From contig QALW01000021.1 in assembly GCA_003150515.1 (NCBI GenBank), positions 179,541-243,540 on the forward strand: a DNA stretch of 64,000 nt, given 5' to 3'. The position numbers and the translations under genes were made by a program. The DNA is from Selenomonadales bacterium. Lineage in GTDB: Bacteria; Bacillota; Clostridia; Christensenellales; QALW01. This document shows positions 25,338 through 34,790 of the stretch, in pieces (position 1 is the first letter of the stretch; each line of letters opens with the position of its first letter). The notes under the pieces are model-generated. The model did not search any database. It was not told where the DNA came from and saw nothing but the letters and a program-made list of their open reading frames with translations.

Positions 25338-26762
25338 CTATTTAATTACGCTTATCGCATCCGTTATAGTCTTTTCATAGGCTTCCATGCCATACTTATC
25401 GACTTCCGCCTTATTCTTCTCCCCATGCGTTAAGCAGCCCGCGCCTCCTATGCATCCTCCCACGCAAGCCATTCCCTCAATAAAATTGCCTACCGGCAGT
25501 TTTTTAGAAGCCTTAAGCAGCGCGACTCTGCATTCCTCTATGCCATCGCAGGCCACCGGCTTAAATTCAAAATCAGTAAGCCCCTGCTCTTTAAGCGCCT
25601 GGCGCACCGCGTCAGTAAGCCCCCCGCTGCGCGCAAAAATCCGGCCAAAATATGAAGCGTTATCCAAAACGTCCTCAGACAATGCTGTAATATCAATATC
25701 CCGGCTGTCAAAAAGCGCCTGAAGCTCTTCAAAAGTAATAACGCAATCTATATACGGTCTAACCGACTCCTTCTGGAACTCCATCTTTTTAGCCGTACAA
25801 GGCCCTATAAAAATCACCTTAGCCTCAGGAGTGGTATCCTTTATGTATTTAGCAATAGTAGCCATGGGCGACAGATTATGCGATATATTAGCTTCAAGCT
25901 CCGGAAACTGCTTTTTAATATAATCCACAAACGCCGGGCAGCAGGAACTGGTTAAAAAGCCCTTTTCCGCTAATTCCGCGGCCTCAGCATATGAAACCAT
26001 ATCCGCTCCCAGCGCCGCCTCCACTACATGGAAAAAGCCTAATTGCTTAATCCCGCTTATCACCTGCCCCAGTTTTGCATATGTAAACTGGCTTGATATG
26101 GACGGCGCCACCACGGCATAAAGCTTATAATTCTTATTCTCTTCGCTCTCCTTTATAAGCTTTACTACGTCCAGAATAAAAGATTTATCCATAATGGCTC
26201 CAAACGGGCACTGATATACGCACGCTCCGCAGGCTATGCATTTGCTGTTGTCTATGCAGGCCGCCTTGGATTCGTTCATAGATATCGCCTTAACCTTGCA
26301 CGCGTTCTGACAGGGGCGCTTATCGTTCACTATTGCGCTGTACGGGCACACTTTAGCGCACTTTCCGCATTCAATGCATTTGGATTTATCAATTATAGCC
26401 TTTTGGTTATTGTCAAAGGATATGGCGCCGCGGGGGCAGGCTCCTTCGCAGCGATGAGCTATGCAGCCGCGGCAGGCGTTTGTAACTTCATAGCCGCCTA
26501 CAGGGCATTCATCACAGGCAATTTCTATTACTTCAATTACATTTTCGTTGTTTTTATCCCCGCCCATCGCCAGCTTAACACGCTCTGAAAGAATAGCTCT
26601 TTCTTTATATACGCAGCAGCGCATAGTAGGCTTATTGCCCGGAACAATTATTTTAGGAATATCCAGCAGATTTTCCTGCAAGGTTCCGTTAAAGGCCTGC
26701 CGCGCAACCTCTTTAAGCACATTGTATTTTAAATCCTGAACTTTGGTGTCAAACTTTCTCAT
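25338..26762 (-). CDS. monomeric [FeFe] hydrogenase (HfsD-like)
   Basis: About 474 residues. The N-terminal half has several [4Fe-4S] motifs (CRGCIAHRCEGACP, CIECGKCAKVCP, CIACGACVYQCP); the C-terminal half is the H-cluster domain with TSCCPAF, IGPCTAKKMEF and EGMACVGGCIGGAG, so all H-cluster cysteines are present. It should make or oxidise H2 with ferredoxin. The ATG at 26762 follows AAAGGA at proper distance. It is the last gene of a four-gene unit (2Fe-2S protein, sensor hydrogenase, phosphatase, hydrogenase) like the hfsABCD set known from Thermoanaerobacterium. Confidence 0.9.
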   Translation of the reverse strand: MRKFDTKVQDLKYNVLKEVARQAFNGTLQENLLDIPKIIVPGNKPTMRCCVYKERAILSERVKLAMGGDKNNENVIEVIEIACDECPVGGYEVTNACRGCIAHRCEGACPRGAISFDNNQKAIIDKSKCIECGKCAKVCPYSAIVNDKRPCQNACKVKAISMNESKAACIDNSKCIACGACVYQCPFGAIMDKSFILDVVKLIKESEENKNYKLYAVVAPSISSQFTYAKLGQVISGIKQLGFFHVVEAALGADMVSYAEAAELAEKGFLTSSCCPAFVDYIKKQFPELEANISHNLSPMATIAKYIKDTTPEAKVIFIGPCTAKKMEFQKESVRPYIDCVITFEELQALFDSRDIDITALSEDVLDNASYFGRIFARSGGLTDAVRQALKEQGLTDFEFKPVACDGIEECRVALLKASKKLPVGNFIEGMACVGGCIGGAGCLTHGEKNKAEVDKYGMEAYEKTITDAISVIK

Positions 26763-26777
26763 AATTATCCTTTCCAA

Positions 26778-27947
26778 TTAAAAATAGCTTACCTTTATTC
26801 GCTTGCCCATTTTTTTAAGGCAATCGGCTAATTCGTCAACCAATCTCATCTTAATATTGAAATTTATAGGCAAATCCGGATTCTGATGAGCTGGATTGAC
26901 CGCCCGCCCTACGTAAAAATTTATATCCGTAGCGTCCTCAAAGAGCATGCGCGCGATACAGGAAGCTCCGTCCTTTTTATAGCTCCATTGAGTGTAGGAT
27001 TGATTTTCGCGCAAATAATCCTGCGCATAGCTCAATACTTTATTTATGGTGATTACCCCTTCGGTTACAAGATCTACTCCCTCAATTTCTGCCGTAGGAG
27101 GTATATCCGGATCGAAAAAATCTAATTTAGGCTTTAATTCCTTATGCAGATACGCCGCGGCAATGGTGGAGGTGGTGCCTCCGCATACGATATGCTTGCC
27201 CTCTTTAGAGAAAAATAAAGACATCATCTTATCGTTATCCTCCCTATTGGAAGGCGGCCCTATAACAAGATTGACAGGCTCCCGCCTACGTATGCGTATT
27301 GTGCAGACAGTAGTGTCGTCCCCCGGCTCATAGCCGTATAGCTTGTCGCATTCGTCCAGAAGAATGGTAGTAAGAGTTTTGGCAGTAAAGCCAACGTCAT
27401 AGAAAGTCTCCATGAATTCTATAATATTCTTTCTTTCCCAGCCAAAATTCAGCGTCATGCCCACCCCGGCATGTATGCATCCATCGCTCATAGCTATAAA
27501 TATATCGTTTTCTTTCAGCGCAATCTTAGATTGATAGATGGTCTTTCCGTCTATGCTCAGAATGGAGGAAGGAATTTCATAATTAGCTCCGTCCCGCAAA
27601 AGGATGACATGGGGATTGTCATACTGAATAATCTCCGCCTCCTCATTATTCACTATGCGAATAATGGTAAACGTAGAATAAGCCACGCCCCGTTCAGAGC
27701 ATACCGGAAGAGTCGCGGCTATGGTATGCACGCATTCCTGTATATCCATGCCGTCCGCCATCATAGTAGAAATAATCTTAGAGGTCAGAGTAGACAATAT
27801 GCTTGCTTTAACGCCGCTGCCCATGCCGTCCGCCAGTACGATAATTTCCGAATTATCCTGCCGCACAACATCGACATGGTCGCCGCATAGCTGCTCTCCC
27901 ATTTTATTCAGGCTCCTCCAGCCTATATCAGCGCAAAGATCATTCAT
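26778..27947 (-). CDS. SpoIIE-like PP2C serine phosphatase in hydrogenase cluster
   Basis: 389 residues. The first 230 residues form a SpoIIE/PP2C phosphatase domain with metal ligands in VLADGMGSGVKA, MSDGCIHAGVG and GDDTTVCTIRI. The remainder (from GPPSNREDNDKM) is a conserved extension of unknown function containing CGGTTSTIAA. It would dephosphorylate a regulator (for instance an anti-anti-sigma type protein) in response to the upstream sensor. Its ATG overlaps the previous stop by eight bases (ATGAATGA), so the pair is coupled. Confidence 0.88.
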   Translation of the reverse strand: MNDLCADIGWRSLNKMGEQLCGDHVDVVRQDNSEIIVLADGMGSGVKASILSTLTSKIISTMMADGMDIQECVHTIAATLPVCSERGVAYSTFTIIRIVNNEEAEIIQYDNPHVILLRDGANYEIPSSILSIDGKTIYQSKIALKENDIFIAMSDGCIHAGVGMTLNFGWERKNIIEFMETFYDVGFTAKTLTTILLDECDKLYGYEPGDDTTVCTIRIRRREPVNLVIGPPSNREDNDKMMSLFFSKEGKHIVCGGTTSTIAAAYLHKELKPKLDFFDPDIPPTAEIEGVDLVTEGVITINKVLSYAQDYLRENQSYTQWSYKKDGASCIARMLFEDATDINFYVGRAVNPAHQNPDLPINFNIKMRLVDELADCLKKMGKRIKVSYF

Positions 27948-29613
27948 CTGAAATGCTCTCCTTAAGCTTGGCCAGAGCTATTTTAGTTTCGGCCGCGGTT
28001 TCTCCCAACAGGGACGCAATTTCCTGCACTACGCGCATCTGCTTATCCACGACTTTATCGGCCGTCTCAATAGTGGCGCGGCTAATAGCTTCCTTTTTCT
28101 CCTTTTCATTCTCTATATCGGTTATATCCCTCATGATGCAGATAATAATCTTATATTCCTTATCATACAGGATTGTCTCTTCTACATATTTTCTATATTC
28201 GGCTAAATATACTCTGCGGTCCCGTATGCTCGTCCCGCTCTGCTTTACTTCCAGAAAATCCTTCGGATCCAAAATACGCACAACCTGCTCGCCCAGCACG
28301 TCGCCGGCGCTCCTGATATTCATTATATCCCGCGCCGCCGCGTTAATTTGCTGCACTTCAAAATCCTCGTTCAGCACAATAATGCCGTTGGGCGTATTGC
28401 TTATAATATTATCAGAAAAGCTTTCCGCCTTATCCTTCAAATAAGGCAGGCACATATTTAAATCCGCCTTTCCCTGATAAACTGCAATCGCTTTTTCCCG
28501 GCAGGTATTATATCCGCAGCTTCCGCAGTTTAATTCGTCCTCAGGCTTAAGCTTGCCTATTTTTTTGAGAATCGCTTCTATTTCGGACTGCGTGGGCATA
28601 GCTCTGGACGTCCCAATAAAATCATGTTCGCGATATATTTCCTCCGGAGAAACAGGCGCCACGTCGAAATCCTCGCTTTTAGCATATGAGGCCACCTGAT
28701 TATAATTGCTCACCGGACTGCAATGATATTTTTCCATAACCGGACCGCCTACGCAGCTTCCCCGGCAGGCGGACATCTCTATAAAGCAATTTCTTAAATT
28801 GCCTTTTTCAATTTCCCTGAGCGCCGCTATACAGTCCTCCGTGCCGTCCAGCGCCAAATAGCTGTAATCCTTTCGGGGCAAAAACATAGATTTCAGAATG
28901 CCGCCCGTTGTAGGAAACAACCGCGCTCTTCCCTTGGAATTATCCTCCCTTGTGCGCTCCAGGCTAACTCCGCGCTTGCGCATAAGACTGGAAAGCTCCT
29001 CAAAGGTCAGCACGCAGTCCACGGGCCCGGGGTATCTATCCGCCTCGTCCTTTTTAGAAACGCACGGACCGATAAAAATGGTCTTCGCGTCAGGATAGCG
29101 CTTTTTTATATCCATACAATGAGCCTGCATGGGCGAAACCACTTTGGCAAGATATCTAAGAGCGGAAGGAAAATATTTTTCTATGAGCAGGTTAATAGAA
29201 TGACAGCAGGAAGATATAATTACATCCTGTTCTCCCTCTTGTAAAAGCCTGTCGTATTCTTTCTTAACTATAGTCGCGCCGATAGCCGTTTCCTCGGCGG
29301 CATAAAAGCCAAGCTGCTTAAGCGCCTTTTCCATAGCCTCTATGCCCGCTCCGTCATAATTAGCCGTAAAGGAAGGCGCCAGGCTGGCTATTACCTTGCC
29401 ACTGTTAAGCAGCACTTCCGCCTTTTCAGTATTGTCCGCAATCTCTTTGGCGCCCTGCGGACATACTACAAAGCATTGTCCGCATAAAATGCATTCTTCC
29501 GGCACAATATGCGCCTGATTAGCCGAAATCCTTATGGATTTTACCGGACAATGACGTATGCATTTATAACAGTTTTTGCAATTAGATTTTTTCAGCCTTA
29601 AAAATTCAGCCAT
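27940..29613 (-). CDS. [FeFe]-hydrogenase-like sensor with PAS domain (HfsB-like)
   Basis: 557 residues. Order: two [4Fe-4S] motifs (CKNCYKCIRHCP, CILCGQCFVVCP), an H-cluster-like domain, a four-cysteine Fe-S domain (CGSCGYNTCREKA ... MC, about 370-395) and a PAS domain (NTPNGIIVLNEDFEVQQINAA, about 410-500). H-cluster motifs are altered: SSCCHSI replaces TSCCP, while IGPCVSKKDE and EMSACRGSCVGG keep the cysteines. This suggests a sensor of H2 or redox state rather than a catalyst. It precedes the phosphatase in one transcript. Confidence 0.88.
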   Translation of the reverse strand: MAEFLRLKKSNCKNCYKCIRHCPVKSIRISANQAHIVPEECILCGQCFVVCPQGAKEIADNTEKAEVLLNSGKVIASLAPSFTANYDGAGIEAMEKALKQLGFYAAEETAIGATIVKKEYDRLLQEGEQDVIISSCCHSINLLIEKYFPSALRYLAKVVSPMQAHCMDIKKRYPDAKTIFIGPCVSKKDEADRYPGPVDCVLTFEELSSLMRKRGVSLERTREDNSKGRARLFPTTGGILKSMFLPRKDYSYLALDGTEDCIAALREIEKGNLRNCFIEMSACRGSCVGGPVMEKYHCSPVSNYNQVASYAKSEDFDVAPVSPEEIYREHDFIGTSRAMPTQSEIEAILKKIGKLKPEDELNCGSCGYNTCREKAIAVYQGKADLNMCLPYLKDKAESFSDNIISNTPNGIIVLNEDFEVQQINAAARDIMNIRSAGDVLGEQVVRILDPKDFLEVKQSGTSIRDRRVYLAEYRKYVEETILYDKEYKIIICIMRDITDIENEKEKKEAISRATIETADKVVDKQMRVVQEIASLLGETAAETKIALAKLKESISDE

Positions 29614-29659
29614 TTTAGTCCTCCCTGCCCTTTTTTAAGAGTGCTGGTTAATTGATAGC

Positions 29660-29899
29660 TTATATCCTGCTCAGTATTTCACGGTTAAAGAACTGCTCTG
29701 TGCTCTCGGGCGAAAGAGAATATAATTCCCCGTCCAGCGTCACGCACACGCCTTTCTGGCAGTTGCCCATGCAAAAGGTGCCGCTTAATTCCACCCTGTC
29801 TCCAAGAGCGTTCTTCTCAATAAGCTGCTGCAAGCCCTGCACCACCTGTCTGGAACCCTTAAGATGGCACGAGCTGCCAATACATACCGTAATTTTCAT
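29660..29899 (-). CDS. thioredoxin-like [2Fe-2S] ferredoxin
   Basis: 79 residues, resembling the C-terminal domain of NuoE/HydC. The four cluster cysteines are in CIGSSCHLKGS and FCMGNCQKGVC. It probably passes electrons to, or senses redox state for, the hydrogenase-like sensor encoded next. A GGAAAGGAG ribosome site precedes the ATG. First gene of the hydrogenase unit. Confidence 0.88.
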   Translation of the reverse strand: MKITVCIGSSCHLKGSRQVVQGLQQLIEKNALGDRVELSGTFCMGNCQKGVCVTLDGELYSLSPESTEQFFNREILSRI

Positions 29900-30024
29900 G
29901 CTTGCGTCTCCTTTCCTGATGCTCTTTTCCTAGCCCGTCCGCCGTTATCAGCAGCGGATAATATATTTTTATTCTAAACGCATCCCGAATCCATTTTTCA
30001 AATCTCCGGCGCGTTTTTTACAAT

Positions 30025-31788
30025 TCAGCCTACAGCTTCGCTGACGGCGTAAGTCACGGGGAAATCGCCTCTGGAGGTTGAATAGGTGGTGCGAACCAAC
30101 AGCTCTCCCTCTCTGCCCGCGTCCAGAATGCCGTTTACGCAGTCAAACAGCTTGGACAGGCTGCCCGAAGCTATATCGTAGCAATATATTTCATGCATAA
30201 ATACGTCTTCCTCCGTATCGGATACGACATACACTTTATCGTTATTAACCGAGAAGAAATAATCGCTTATTATCCGCTCCCCTATAAGCTCCTTGCTCTC
30301 GCCCGTCTGGTTATCATATAAACTAAGCTTTGTATAGCCGTCCGACATATCCGCTTCATTGCTCTGCAAAAGAATATATCTGCCGTCCGAGCTCATAGAA
30401 AACATGCCCACCTCGGCTATTTCGTTCTGTTCGCCGCTCTCAAGCTCCAGGCTTACAAGAGTTTCCGCCTCATCCACGACATCAATATAATATAATTTTC
30501 CGTCAAAGGCATAAAGGGAGGTATCTATTCCCGCTCCCTCTGAAACAGGGGAAGTCTCTCCCGAGGCAATATCGTATTTCTTAAGATTGAGCATTATATC
30601 CACAGCGGACATCATATATATGCTCTGGCTGTCGGAAGCCCAGGCAATGCCGGAAATATATGTTCCCACCTCTTCCTCGGGAAGATTGGTCCGGGTGTGA
30701 GTATTAAAATCATAGATAGAGCAATACTGAATTTCATCAACCTGCTCTATTATAAGCAGCTTGGAGCCGTCGGGCGAATAAGCTCCGAACACAATCTGGG
30801 CGTATTCGTCGTTAAGCAATTGGGTTTTAACCCCCTGGCTATCCACCGTAAAGAGATATTCCAGGGCCATCTCGTCGTAAGACGTGCCCTCGCTTCTCTT
30901 AGAAAATACCGCCGTGCTCTTATCGGGCGACCAGCATATAAATACTCCGTCGGGGAAGAGCGCCTGAGCGGTTTCCTCCTGCCCGTCCCGACGTATTACC
31001 TTTTTTAAATTAATGGCGTCCAAATCCTCCTGGGCATAATATTCAGGAAGCTTGCCCGCTTCAAGCTGAATGACTCTTAATTCCTTGCCGGCCAGCGCCT
31101 CGGAAAAATCAGTTTTGATTTTATTCATAAGAGCCTCGGCTTCGCTTTGCTCCCCAAAGGCGCGGCTAATCATTACAACGTTGGTAAGATCCGTCGCAAG
31201 CGTGGGCGTGAGCTCCGCTTCCTCGGGCAGGCTGCCCTCTGAATATTCGTAATAGAGATTGCCCACGACATAATAAGCCTGAGAAGCCTGGAAATCCTTT
31301 TTAGCCAAATCTACAACAAGCCGGCCGTCCTCTTCAGAAACCGTCATATTGGTCATAGAGGATAAATTAAAATATAAATCAGTCGCGCCCGAACGGCTTT
31401 CAGAAGGCAGCACCTTTACAACTCCTCCTTGGATAAGGCCGGTTTCGTCGCTGATAATGCTGTTGTTGACATAATCCCAATGGGCAAGCGCCGCAATGCT
31501 TAATTTAAGTCTGTACGGAGTATCCGTTAAGGAAAGCGTATAGGGCGGCAGGCCCTTCATGGCCTGTTCCTGCGCCGTGACTCCCTCGCTTCCGCATACA
31601 AAGGAAAACACCAGCCTTACTCCCTGTTCGGTTTTTTCCACAAGAATATCCTTTAAATTTGCGCTTTCCTGCTCGGAGCCTCCAGAGACAACGTTCAAAG
31701 CGTCCGAAGGATTGTTTGTCTCTTTTCCGCACGAGCTGAGACATAAGAGCATAATGCCCGCAAGCATAAAAGCTATTAATTTTTTCAT
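30025..31788 (-). CDS. lipoprotein with beta-propeller (TolB/WD40-like)
   Basis: 587 residues. Signal peptide with lipobox LSSC at about 17-20. A beta-rich N-terminal part (to about residue 180) is followed from about 270 by propeller-like repeats: CWSPDKSTAVFSKR, AYSPDGSKLLIIEQ, AWASDSQSIYMMS, SMSSDGRYILLQS. These are typical of six-bladed TolB-like propellers on the cell surface. Function unknown; binding of a protein or glycan is a reasonable guess. Single gene between the hydrogenase unit and mtaD. Confidence 0.78.
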   Translation of the reverse strand: MKKLIAFMLAGIMLLCLSSCGKETNNPSDALNVVSGGSEQESANLKDILVEKTEQGVRLVFSFVCGSEGVTAQEQAMKGLPPYTLSLTDTPYRLKLSIAALAHWDYVNNSIISDETGLIQGGVVKVLPSESRSGATDLYFNLSSMTNMTVSEEDGRLVVDLAKKDFQASQAYYVVGNLYYEYSEGSLPEEAELTPTLATDLTNVVMISRAFGEQSEAEALMNKIKTDFSEALAGKELRVIQLEAGKLPEYYAQEDLDAINLKKVIRRDGQEETAQALFPDGVFICWSPDKSTAVFSKRSEGTSYDEMALEYLFTVDSQGVKTQLLNDEYAQIVFGAYSPDGSKLLIIEQVDEIQYCSIYDFNTHTRTNLPEEEVGTYISGIAWASDSQSIYMMSAVDIMLNLKKYDIASGETSPVSEGAGIDTSLYAFDGKLYYIDVVDEAETLVSLELESGEQNEIAEVGMFSMSSDGRYILLQSNEADMSDGYTKLSLYDNQTGESKELIGERIISDYFFSVNNDKVYVVSDTEEDVFMHEIYCYDIASGSLSKLFDCVNGILDAGREGELLVRTTYSTSRGDFPVTYAVSEAVG

Positions 31789-31891
31789 ACTGCTATTCCT
31801 TTCATGATTATTTCCGTCTTGCAGACGGGATAAAGTTATATTCCCCGTAAAAATACACGTCCCCGTCCCTAAAAGGGCATTATAAATAATT

Positions 31892-33163
31892 TCAGAACAA
31901 AGCTGCGCAAAGCTCCTTCAGCCGCGCGGCCGCGCGTTCCTTATCCACAGTAAGGCATTCCCCTTCTTTAACCAGCACGCGCCCGTTTACAATATTATAG
32001 CGAACATCGCAGCTTTCAGCGCTGTATGCAATAATTCCATAGACGTCGTGCACAGGCTCTAAAAACAGAGAGGGATACAATACGAGCACATCGGCCGCGA
32101 AGCCCTCTTTAATCCTGCCTCCCTTATAGCCCAAAGCGGCCGCGCCGTTGACCGTGGCCATTTCAACAGCCGAATAAGCGTCAAGCGCCTGAGCGTCAAG
32201 CGTATAGCCCTTTTGGAGCACAGAAGCCGTAAAGAGCTCCCTAAACATATCCAAATTATTATTGCTGCCGTTTCCGTCCGTCCCTAAGGCCGGCTTTATA
32301 CCCGTTTCCAGCATAAGCTTGACAGGCGCTATGCCGCTGGCCAGCTTTAGATTGCTGACGGGATTATGCACGGGAATAATGTTATGCTCCAGCATTAACG
32401 ACATATCCTCCCTGCTCACCACCGTACAATGAGCGGCTATGGTGCTTTCAGGCAGGCCCAGGCTCGCAAGCCATTTAATGGGCGAGACGCCGTGCCGCTC
32501 CATGCAGCCCTGAACTTCCGCGACAGTTTCGCTTGCATGTATATAAAACGGACTTCCCCAGCTTTTCGCCCGGCTTATAACTTCCCTGAGCGCGTTTTCC
32601 GAACATGTGTATTCGGCGTGAGCCGAGGCCAGCACGTTAATCCTGCCCTCCCGGCCGTTATAGAGCTTATACATTTCTTCCAGTTCAGCCAGCCGGCGCT
32701 TTAAGCCGGCCTCGCCGTCTGCGTCCACAACATTTCTGCTTATAAACGCCCTTACGCCGCTCTCCAGGCAGGCCCGGGCTGTCCCCGTAACGTCCAGATA
32801 CATATCGTTTACGCAGGCGCTGCCTCTCTCCAGGGCTTCGGCGCAGGCTATAAGAGCAAAATGATAAATCAGTTGATCGTCCAGCTTATCTTCAATCTTA
32901 AAAATCCTCTCCAGCCATTTATTCAAGGGCAAATCTGAGGCAAAGCTTCGGAAGCAGCTCATGCCCAAATGCGTATGGGCGTTTACCAGGCCGGGCATAA
33001 CTATGCCTCCGCGCGCGTCAATAACTTCGGCGTTATCAGCATTAACCAGAGCCTCCCCCACATATTTTATTTCTGTGCCGCTGATTAAAACGCATCCGTT
33101 TCTATATACAGCGCCGTCATCCATTGTAACTATATGCGCATTTTTGATTAAAATGTCTTTCAT
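31892..33163 (-). CDS. mtaD: 5'-methylthioadenosine/S-adenosylhomocysteine deaminase
   Basis: 423 residues of the amidohydrolase superfamily. Metal ligands are visible in NAHTHLG, IHASETVAE, AAHCTVV and LGTDGNGSNNNLDM, the last being characteristic of the MtaD/SsnA branch. It deaminates S-adenosylhomocysteine or methylthioadenosine to the inosyl forms. The start overlaps the ahcY stop by four bases (ATGA), so both act in recycling of the methylation by-product. Pairing with a SAH hydrolase fits a route that uses S-inosylhomocysteine. Confidence 0.9.
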   Translation of the reverse strand: MKDILIKNAHIVTMDDGAVYRNGCVLISGTEIKYVGEALVNADNAEVIDARGGIVMPGLVNAHTHLGMSCFRSFASDLPLNKWLERIFKIEDKLDDQLIYHFALIACAEALERGSACVNDMYLDVTGTARACLESGVRAFISRNVVDADGEAGLKRRLAELEEMYKLYNGREGRINVLASAHAEYTCSENALREVISRAKSWGSPFYIHASETVAEVQGCMERHGVSPIKWLASLGLPESTIAAHCTVVSREDMSLMLEHNIIPVHNPVSNLKLASGIAPVKLMLETGIKPALGTDGNGSNNNLDMFRELFTASVLQKGYTLDAQALDAYSAVEMATVNGAAALGYKGGRIKEGFAADVLVLYPSLFLEPVHDVYGIIAYSAESCDVRYNIVNGRVLVKEGECLTVDKERAAARLKELCAALF

Positions 33164-34413
33164 AGCCCCTCCCTCTCGGCGTCGCCGTATAAATACTCTC
33201 TCTGCGCCGGGGAAAGCTCGTCAATAGCCGCTCCCATGCTTCTGAGCTTAAGCCGGGCTACCCGCTTATCCAATTCCTCCGGAACATCATACACCTTATT
33301 CTTCAGAATTGAATAATTTTGAGCTATATAGCGTGCGGTAAGAAGCTGCAAAGCAAAAGAAGTATCCATTATTTCGGCCGGATGTCCGTCTCCGGCGGCT
33401 AAATTAACCAATCTGCCCTCAGCCAGCAGATATAATTTCCTTCCGTCCCGCATATAATAGCAATCAATATTTTTGCGGACGCATTCTTTTTTAACGGCCG
33501 CGCTTTCCAGAAACGCTTTATCCACTTCAACGTCAAAATGGCCTGCATTGCACATAATCGCCCCATCCCGCATTTGCTTCATATGGGCTTCAGTAATCAC
33601 TTGCTTGCAGCCGGTAGCCGTTATAAAGAGCTCGCCCAGTTTGCACGCTTCCAGCATAGGCATAACTTCATAGCCGTCCATGACCGCCTCTATTGCTTTA
33701 AATGGGTTTATTTCGCAGACAGTTACCCTTGCTCCCAGAGCCTTAGCGCGCATAGCTATGCCTCTTCCGCACCAGCCATAACCAGCTATAACCACTCTGC
33801 GCCCCGCCACCAGCAGATTAGTCGTGCGCATTATGCCGTCCCATACAGACTGGCCCGTGCCGTATCTATTATCAAAAAGATATTTGCTCATAGCGTCGTT
33901 TACAGCAATCATGGGAAAAAGGAGCTCGCCTCTGTTTTGACGCGCGCGCAGCCGCAGCACTCCGGTCGTCGTTTCTTCAGCGCCGCCCCTGATATTCTCC
34001 GCAGCGTTTTTCAATTTTCCATGCAGCAGCGAAACCAGATCGCCGCCGTCGTCTATTATCTGATGGGGCTTATTCTCAAGCGTGCAGCACAAATGCCGTT
34101 CATATTCCTCCTCGTTCGCTCCATGAACTGCAAAAACTTCAACCTCCTGAGCAAGAGCGGCCGCAACATCGTCCTGAGTGGAAAGTGGATTGCAGCCCGT
34201 AGCATAAACCTGAGCTCCTCCCGCTTTAAGGACTAAAGCCATATACGCCGTTTTAGCTTCCATATGGATGGACAAAGCTATTCTTATTCCCTCCAAAGGC
34301 CGCTCGCGCGCAAACTCTTCTTCTATAATATTTAATACAGGCATATGGGCGCGCACCCACTGTATTTTACGCCAGCCTTCTTCGGCCAGACTCATATCCT
34401 TAATAAGGCTCAT
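33160..34413 (-). CDS. ahcY: adenosylhomocysteinase (SAH/SIH hydrolase)
   Basis: 417 residues. NAD-dependent hydrolase splitting S-adenosylhomocysteine (or the inosyl form) to homocysteine. ALSIHMEAKTA, NPLSTQDDVAAAL, the NAD loop VVIAGYGWCGRGIA and CNAGHFDVEVD are family signatures. The length lacks the extra 40-residue insertion of eukaryotic-type enzymes, as in archaeal and clostridial forms. The leader carries TATAAT (minus strand, near 34455) and an AAGGAG ribosome site; no SAM or SAH riboswitch could be seen. Confidence 0.93.
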   Translation of the reverse strand: MSLIKDMSLAEEGWRKIQWVRAHMPVLNIIEEEFARERPLEGIRIALSIHMEAKTAYMALVLKAGGAQVYATGCNPLSTQDDVAAALAQEVEVFAVHGANEEEYERHLCCTLENKPHQIIDDGGDLVSLLHGKLKNAAENIRGGAEETTTGVLRLRARQNRGELLFPMIAVNDAMSKYLFDNRYGTGQSVWDGIMRTTNLLVAGRRVVIAGYGWCGRGIAMRAKALGARVTVCEINPFKAIEAVMDGYEVMPMLEACKLGELFITATGCKQVITEAHMKQMRDGAIMCNAGHFDVEVDKAFLESAAVKKECVRKNIDCYYMRDGRKLYLLAEGRLVNLAAGDGHPAEIMDTSFALQLLTARYIAQNYSILKNKVYDVPEELDKRVARLKLRSMGAAIDELSPAQREYLYGDAEREGL

Positions 34414-34576
34414 GAAAGTTCTCCTTTTATAGATTAACGCTAAGATAATTATACAATAAAAAACGAAAAAACGCTATAAAAATCTAAAAATATATTCAGG
34501 GAATCACTTGATATATTGTAAATAATTATATGTGTTATTTTGCCTGTTTTTTGCAATATTTTAATTGCAAAAATTA

Positions 34577-34761
34577 CTGAGGCCCGCAAATAAATAAGGC
34601 GCTCAAGCGCCTTATTTATTTGCGGGCCTCAGCCTCCTGGCAGGGGTATGCCAATAGTCTTAAAGCGCGGGCGGCTCGCGCTTTAAGACTATTGGCATAC
34701 CCCTGCCAGGAGGAACAAATGACGGCCTATGTCCGGCAACGCCGGACATAGGCCGTCATTT
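34577..34761. repeat. palindrome array D: three long perfect hairpins
   Basis: Three directly adjacent hairpins: 26 perfect pairs (34577-34632, loop TCAA), 37 perfect pairs (34633-34713, loop of 7) and 21 perfect pairs (34717-34761, loop AAC). No mismatch or G-T pair was seen in any of them. They lie between the upstream region of ahcY and the end of the SleB-like gene, both on the minus strand. Confidence 0.93.
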
Positions 34762-34790
34762 ACAAAAACTAATCTCTCATAAACAGAAAC

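Noticed and set aside
34414..34576. SAM or SAH riboswitch upstream of ahcY-mtaD
   Set aside because: The leader is short and AT-rich with no S-box or SAH-switch core; only a -10 box and a ribosome site were seen.
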